A DNA stretch of 64,000 bases. It comes from Hoeflea sp. (GTDB lineage Bacteria; Pseudomonadota; Alphaproteobacteria; Rhizobiales; Rhizobiaceae). A program made the translations under genes and the position numbers. Positions 63,481 to 64,000 of the stretch are shown one piece after another. The DNA lies in NCBI RefSeq assembly GCF_002733955.1, contig NZ_NVXQ01000001.1, positions 534,316 through 598,315 of the forward strand, written 5' to 3'. Every line of letters starts with the position of its first letter. The first letter of the stretch is position 1. Below the pieces are notes generated by a model that saw only the letters and a program-made list of their open reading frames with translations, did no database searches and was not told where the DNA came from.

Positions 63481-63567
63481 AAAAGAATTAAGGTGGTGGA
63501 GGTGAGGATGGTGAGGAAGACAAACAGAAATATACATAGAAACACGCATTTGCTTGTGGTTACGCAC
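63481..63567 (-). other. Partial spliceosomal intron downstream of the STT3-like exon
   Basis: On the minus strand the exon ends ...GGACA and is followed by GTGCGTAACC, a plausible 5' splice site, then a pyrimidine-rich stretch (CTTCCTCACCATCCTCACC). Splicing after GGACA would let the next exon complete the STT3 motif G-Q-Y-P-P. The intron's 3' end is missing because foreign (bacterial) sequence begins near 63,480. Confidence 0.6.
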
Positions 63568-63890
63568 TGTCCACGGCACATCCAACTTCCCGGAGGATCA
63601 CAGATTCGGTTCTCAGGGTTGGCTACCCACTCCTTCGATTCCTTTGAGACCTTGTTCACCTTGAAGATACGAAGCTTTCCGTACTTAGATGTGAAGACGT
63701 GCGTGAATCGGTTGGGATCGATTTTCACCTCTTGTTTGTATCCATACTGAGTCAGTTTGTACAAGAGCGACTCCTTCATCATGGGTGTTGGGACACCGCC
63801 CTGGTAAAATCCAAACTCTGAACATGTGGGTTCCGAACAGATGTCGTGGAACACCGAGTTGCCGATACGCGCCATATGAGGAGACTTGGC
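63568..63890 (-). CDS. STT3: Exon of eukaryotic oligosaccharyltransferase subunit STT3 (C-terminal region)
   Basis: Partial gene, minus strand, about 107 residues. KSPHMARIGNSVFHDIC, GFYQGGVPTPMMKESLLYKL, NRFTHVFTSKYGKLRIFKV, SKESKEWVANPENRICDPPG and SWMCRGQ form the conserved C-terminal region of STT3, the catalytic subunit that transfers glycans to Asn in the ER lumen. The exon is preceded by a polypyrimidine tract and CCCAG acceptor (63,891) and followed by a GT donor, so the gene is spliced and eukaryotic. The form with NRxCDxPGSWxCxGQ is known from algal and protist STT3 proteins. It does not belong to the bacterium. Confidence 0.8.
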
Positions 63891-64000
63891 CTGGGAGAAA
63901 AAGGGAGAAAACAAAGGAAAAACAGAAAAAAATAGGATGAGGAAGGGATGAGTGAAGGGATGAGTGAAGAAAAGAACCCAGAAACAAAACAATGAAACAC
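63891..64000 (-). other. Partial spliceosomal intron upstream of the STT3-like exon
   Basis: Minus-strand sequence is strongly pyrimidine-rich (TTTTTTTCTG, TTTTCTCCCTTTTTCTCCCAG) and ends in a CAG acceptor at 63,891. It continues beyond the window. A frame runs through it, but the translated residues (FFTHPFTHPFLILFFSVFPLF) have no protein character. Confidence 0.65.

Noticed and set aside
63372..63992. A single 206-residue minus-strand bacterial gene at the end of the window
   Set aside because: Only residues 35-142 are protein-like; the flanks are pyrimidine-rich introns with splice sites, so it is a eukaryotic exon, and the frame runs across the junction.

Overview
Almost the whole window (1 to about 63,480) is high-GC, densely packed bacterial chromosome. 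Gene content points to an alphaproteobacterium of the order Rhizobiales (Hoeflea/Rhizobiaceae-like, probably marine). The markers are a TIGR03808-type repeat protein, a betI-betC-betB-betA choline-sulfate cluster, a Rhizobium-type L-asparaginase, paired TadG-like VWA proteins, an HWE histidine kinase and a RIME-like intergenic palindrome. The last ~520 bases differ: on the minus strand they encode an intron-flanked exon matching the C-terminal region of eukaryotic oligosaccharyltransferase STT3, as in algae or protists. The sequence therefore crosses a bacterium/eukaryote junction near 63,480, most simply a chimeric contig from an alga-associated bacterium.

Layout. 1-9.3 kb: end of a beta-helix protein, then an oxidative catabolism region (TMADH-like flavin/Fe-S oxidoreductase, TetR, Tat-exported intradiol dioxygenase, and an operon of P450, ferredoxin, ferredoxin reductase and an orphan TRAP binding protein with a divergent LysR). 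9.3-16.9 kb: EamA exporter, DsbA-like and WrbA-like proteins with LysR, a phosphatase, a LysE exporter, sodB and two c-type cytochromes. 16.9-27.1 kb: two TadG-like VWA proteins, oligopeptidase B, an AraC-controlled NmrA/DUF4345/DUF1772 operon, asparaginase and a second EamA exporter. 27.1-30.5 kb: a translationally coupled adenylation enzyme, MBOAT acyltransferase and carrier protein in dltA-dltB-dltC order but with no dltD. 30.8-35.3 kb: SDR, thiolase, GST, L,D-transpeptidase and a PilZ-like protein. 35.6-41.4 kb: choline-O-sulfate to glycine betaine. 41.4-45.8 kb: sulfate assimilation (cysQ, cysHDN). 45.9-54.3 kb: a PAS/HWE kinase, a large patatin gene interrupted by an in-frame amber codon, sthA, and an AT-richer patch with a four-helix membrane protein. 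54.3-63.3 kb: zur-znuB-znuC diverging from znuA over a Zur-type operator, a DUF808 protein, and an RND efflux pair.

How genes work together. BetC frees choline from choline sulfate, BetA and BetB oxidise it to betaine, and BetI probably binds a perfect palindrome upstream. CysDN makes APS, which CysH, an APS-reductase-type enzyme with Cys-pair motifs, reduces without APS kinase. Zur and ZnuABC form a zinc-uptake regulon. The P450 operon carries its complete class I electron-transfer chain.

Most worth a second look: the eukaryotic junction, the dltABC-like operon whose MBOAT lacks the expected histidine, the amber-split patatin, and a WrbA homologue missing 16 residues of its FMN-binding loop. 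No tRNA, rRNA, CRISPR array, insertion sequence or prophage was recognised. Frames, overlaps and motifs were read directly; family names rest on remembered motifs and no searches were run.
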